DNA of 14,744 bases from Bacteroidales bacterium UBA6360 (GTDB lineage Bacteria > Bacteroidota > Bacteroidia > Bacteroidales > UBA932). Position 1 is the first letter of the stretch. Each line of letters begins with the position of its first letter. Positions 12,588 to 14,744 of the stretch are shown one piece after another. Below the pieces are notes generated by a model. The model saw only the letters and a list, made by a program, of their open reading frames with translations, was not told the origin of the DNA and ran no database searches. The translations under genes were made by a program, and so were the position numbers. The stretch lies in assembly GCA_002440085.1 (NCBI GenBank), contig DJRM01000122.1:1-14744 (forward strand), in the 5' to 3' direction.

Positions 12588-14744
12588 ATGGAAAACAAGG
12601 ATTACAGGAGACAGTTGGTGACTTGCGCGCTTCCTTACGCGAACGGTCCCGTTCATATCGGCCATCTCGCCGGAGTCTATGTGCCAGCCGACATATATGT
12701 CAGGTATCAGAGGCTCAGGGGACAGGATGTGCTTTTCATCTGCGGCTCGGACGAGCACGGCGTTCCGATTACCATCAAGGCGAAGAAGGAGGGCGTGACG
12801 CCGCAGGACATCGTTGACAGGTATCATTCGCTCATAAAGGCGTCGTTCGCGGGGCTTGGAATAAATTTCGACATCTATTCCCGCACCACGTCCAAGGTTC
12901 ACGAGAAGACAGCGTCGGATTTTTTCAGAAAACTTTATGACGATGGAAAGTTCATCGTCAGAGAGAGCGAGCAGTACTACGATGAGGAGGCAAAAACCTT
13001 TCTTGCGGACCGCTACATCGTCGGCACCTGTCCTCGCTGCGGCGCGGAAGGGGCCTACGGCGACCAGTGCGAGAAGTGCGGCGCGACTCTCAGCCCTGAC
13101 GAACTCATCAACCCGAGGTCTGCCCTGAGCGGCTCACCGCTCGTGAAGAAACTTACGAAGCACTGGTATCTGCCTCTGAATGAGTACGAGAAGTGGCTTT
13201 CGGAGTGGATTCTTGACGGTCATAAGGAGTGGAAGACAAATGTCTATGGACAGTGCAAGAGCTGGATTGACGGCGGGCTTCAGCCGCGTGCCGTGAGCCG
13301 CGACCTTGACTGGGGCGTTCCCGTGCCGGTCGAGGGGGCTGAGGGCAAGGTTCTCTATGTCTGGTTCGATGCGCCGATAGGATATATCTCCAACACGAAG
13401 GAACTCCTTCCGCAGTCGTGGGAGAAATGGTGGAAGTCGGAGGACACGAAGCTCGTGCATTTCATCGGAAAGGACAACATCGTGTTCCACTGTATCGTGT
13501 TTCCGTCCATGCTTAAGGCTCACGGCGGGTTCATTCTCCCGGACAATGTTCCGGCGAATGAGTTTCTGAACCTTGAGGGTGACAAGATTTCGACTTCGAG
13601 GGGCTGGGCCGTGTGGCTGAATGAGTATCTGGAGCAGTTCCCGGGCCAGGAGGACGTGCTCCGCTATGTACTCTGCGCCAACGCACCGGAGACCAAGGAC
13701 AACGACTTCTCGTGGAAGGACTTTCAGATGCGTAACAACAGCGAGCTCGTGGCGATTTTCGGAAACTTCGTGAACAGGGCAGTGGTGCTCACTCACAAGT
13801 ATTTTGGGGGCAGGGTGCCTGCGGATCTGAAGCCTGAGGCGATTGATTGCGAGACGCTTGCGCAAATTCCGGCGATTACCGCGGACATTGAGTCCAACGT
13901 CGAGCAGTACCGTTTCCGCGAGGCGCTCAAGGCCGCGATGAACCTCGCCCGTCTTGGGAACAAGTATCTTACCGACACCGAACCGTGGAAGGTCGCCAAG
14001 ACAGACATGGACAGGACCGCTTCGATTCTCAACGTCTCGCTCCAGATTTGCGCCGCACTTGCTGTGGCGTTTGAACCGTTCCTGCCATTCTCGGCCGAGA
14101 AACTCCGCAAGATTCTGCGTGTGGGCATCATCGCCGGCACAGACCACCGTGCGGGCGAGGAGGGCACTTGCGGCGAGAACATATTCACCCCATCCGAAGC
14201 AGCAGCGCTGCACACCGTCGATTCTATAGGCGGCGCGTCCGAGGTGACGGAGTACCCGATTTCACTTTCCTGGAGCGACCTTGTTTCCGAGCGCATACTT
14301 CCCGAGGGGCATGAACTCGGCGAGGCTGAGCTGCTGTTCTCGAAGATTGAGGACGAGGTTGTCGATGCGCAGATTGCCCGCCTGAACGCAATCAGGGCGG
14401 AGCGCGAGGCAGCCGCTGCCGAGGCTGCCGCCAGGGAAGCCGCCGCGAAGGTCGCGCCGCAGAAGCCGGAGTGCAGCTTTGAAGATTTCGAGAAGATGGA
14501 CATCCGGACTGCGACCGTGCTTGAGGCGGAGAGGGTTCCTAAGACAGACAAGCTGCTCAAGCTGACGATTGACACGGGCATTGACAAGAGAACGATTGTT
14601 TCCGGCATCGCTGAGTACTATTCTCCGGAGGATATGCTCGGCAGGCAGATCTGCATTCTCGCCAATCTCGCCCCGCGCAAGATCCGCGGAATAGAGTCCA
14701 AGGGAATGATTCTGATGGCTCATCAGGGCGACGGCAAGATGCGG
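12588..14744 (+). CDS. metG: Methionyl-tRNA synthetase MetG (3' end cut by window)
   Basis: MetG charges tRNA-Met, including the initiator, with methionine (EC 6.1.1.10). The frame is open for 719 codons from the ATG at 12588 and runs off the right edge; judging from the fold, about 15-25 residues are missing. [14 protein letters not shown] carries HIGH at residues 23-26. One zinc knuckle has C148, C151, C161 and C164 (CPRC, CEKC). The KMSKS loop reads KISTS at 333-337, a common class variant. An anticodon-binding helical domain follows. Residues about 601-626 are an Ala/Glu/Arg-rich helical linker. From about 632 there is a Trbp111-like tRNA-binding domain ([18 protein letters not shown], then [18 protein letters not shown]). 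This fused domain is typical of Bacteroidetes MetG; the linker seems long. Confidence 0.96.
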   Translation, partial: MENKDYRRQLVTCALPYANGPVHIGHLAGVYVPADIYVRYQRLRGQDVLFICGSDEHGVPITIKAKKEGVTPQDIVDRYHSLIKASFAGLGINFDIYSRTTSKVHEKTASDFFRKLYDDGKFIVRESEQYYDEEAKTFLADRYIVGTCPRCGAEGAYGDQCEKCGATLSPDELINPRSALSGSPLVKKLTKHWYLPLNEYEKWLSEWILDGHKEWKTNVYGQCKSWIDGGLQPRAVSRDLDWGVPVPVEGAEGKVLYVWFDAPIGYISNTKELLPQSWEKWWKSEDTKLVHFIGKDNIVFHCIVFPSMLKAHGGFILPDNVPANEFLNLEGDKISTSRGWAVWLNEYLEQFPGQEDVLRYVLCANAPETKDNDFSWKDFQMRNNSELVAIFGNFVNRAVVLTHKYFGGRVPADLKPEAIDCETLAQIPAITADIESNVEQYRFREALKAAMNLARLGNKYLTDTEPWKVAKTDMDRTASILNVSLQICAALAVAFEPFLPFSAEKLRKILRVGIIAGTDHRAGEEGTCGENIFTPSEAAALHTVDSIGGASEVTEYPISLSWSDLVSERILPEGHELGEAELLFSKIEDEVVDAQIARLNAIRAEREAAAAEAAAREAAAKVAPQKPECSFEDFEKMDIRTATVLEAERVPKTDKLLKLTIDTGIDKRTIVSGIAEYYSPEDMLGRQICILANLAPRKIRGIESKGMILMAHQGDGKMR

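Noticed and set aside
12619..12626. ACTTGCG core of the leader motif inside metG (also near 14164).
   Set aside because: It is in coding sequence, lacks the flanking ATAAGT and GATA parts, and a 7-base word is expected a couple of times in a window this size.
13134..14213. A 359-codon minus-strand frame opposite metG, and similar frames opposite dnaG and recQ.
   Set aside because: These are mirror frames of well-supported genes and have no promoter, family motif or sensible N-terminus.
1..14744. CRISPR array, tRNA, rRNA, prophage or intact insertion sequence.
   Set aside because: No regularly spaced repeats, cloverleaf genes, phage genes or transposase motifs were seen; the only mobile-element candidate is the short inverted-repeat element.

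Overview
The window looks like core chromosome of a member of the Bacteroidota, most likely order Bacteroidales. Three things point there. The protein set (a short SerA without ACT domain, a DUF1015 protein beside serC/serA, DUF3127, RecQ with a long C-terminal tail, MetG with a fused tRNA-binding domain) is typical of that order. Upstream regions carry Bacteroides-type promoters (TTTG, about 19 bases, TAnnTTTG). Shine-Dalgarno sequences are scarce. Genes are fairly GC-rich and intergenic stretches are AT-rich. Genus cannot be fixed by eye; no phage, CRISPR, tRNA, rRNA or intact IS was seen.

Layout. Bases 1-110 are the 5' end of a leftward gene resembling the pRiA4b ORF-3 family. A divergent control region follows, with a textbook promoter for the rightward yigZ/IMPACT gene (323-937). 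Next is a rightward cluster: serC (1006-2112), a serA-type phosphoglycerate dehydrogenase (2169-3089), a DUF1015 protein (3114-4385) and, one base later from a TTG codon, sn-glycerol-1-phosphate dehydrogenase (4387-5793). SerC and SerA give the first two steps of serine synthesis; no serB phosphatase is present, and DUF1015 is the untested partner. A perfect 15-bp stem (5794-5831) separates this cluster from a leftward two-gene operon: an FKBP-type prolyl isomerase lipoprotein (6277-7038) and a DUF3127 OB-fold protein with an SSB-like acidic tip (5851-6273).

A 314-base divergent region with promoters and an 18-base dyad leads to recQ (7353-9554). The 292-base gap after recQ holds the strangest object in the window: a roughly 165-base, almost self-complementary element (9635-9799) with a nested central hairpin and a good -7 box at its left edge. 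It could be a MITE-like repeat or a rod-shaped non-coding RNA. Downstream are an HdeD-like DUF308 membrane protein (9847-10458), DNA primase dnaG (10497-12512) and methionyl-tRNA synthetase metG (12588 to the window end, lacking only its last residues).

The best leads are the inverted-repeat element, a 5'-leader motif shared by yigZ and recQ and related to the recQ dyad, the DUF3127 SSB-like tail near RecQ and DnaG, and DUF1015 as a possible phosphoserine-related enzyme.
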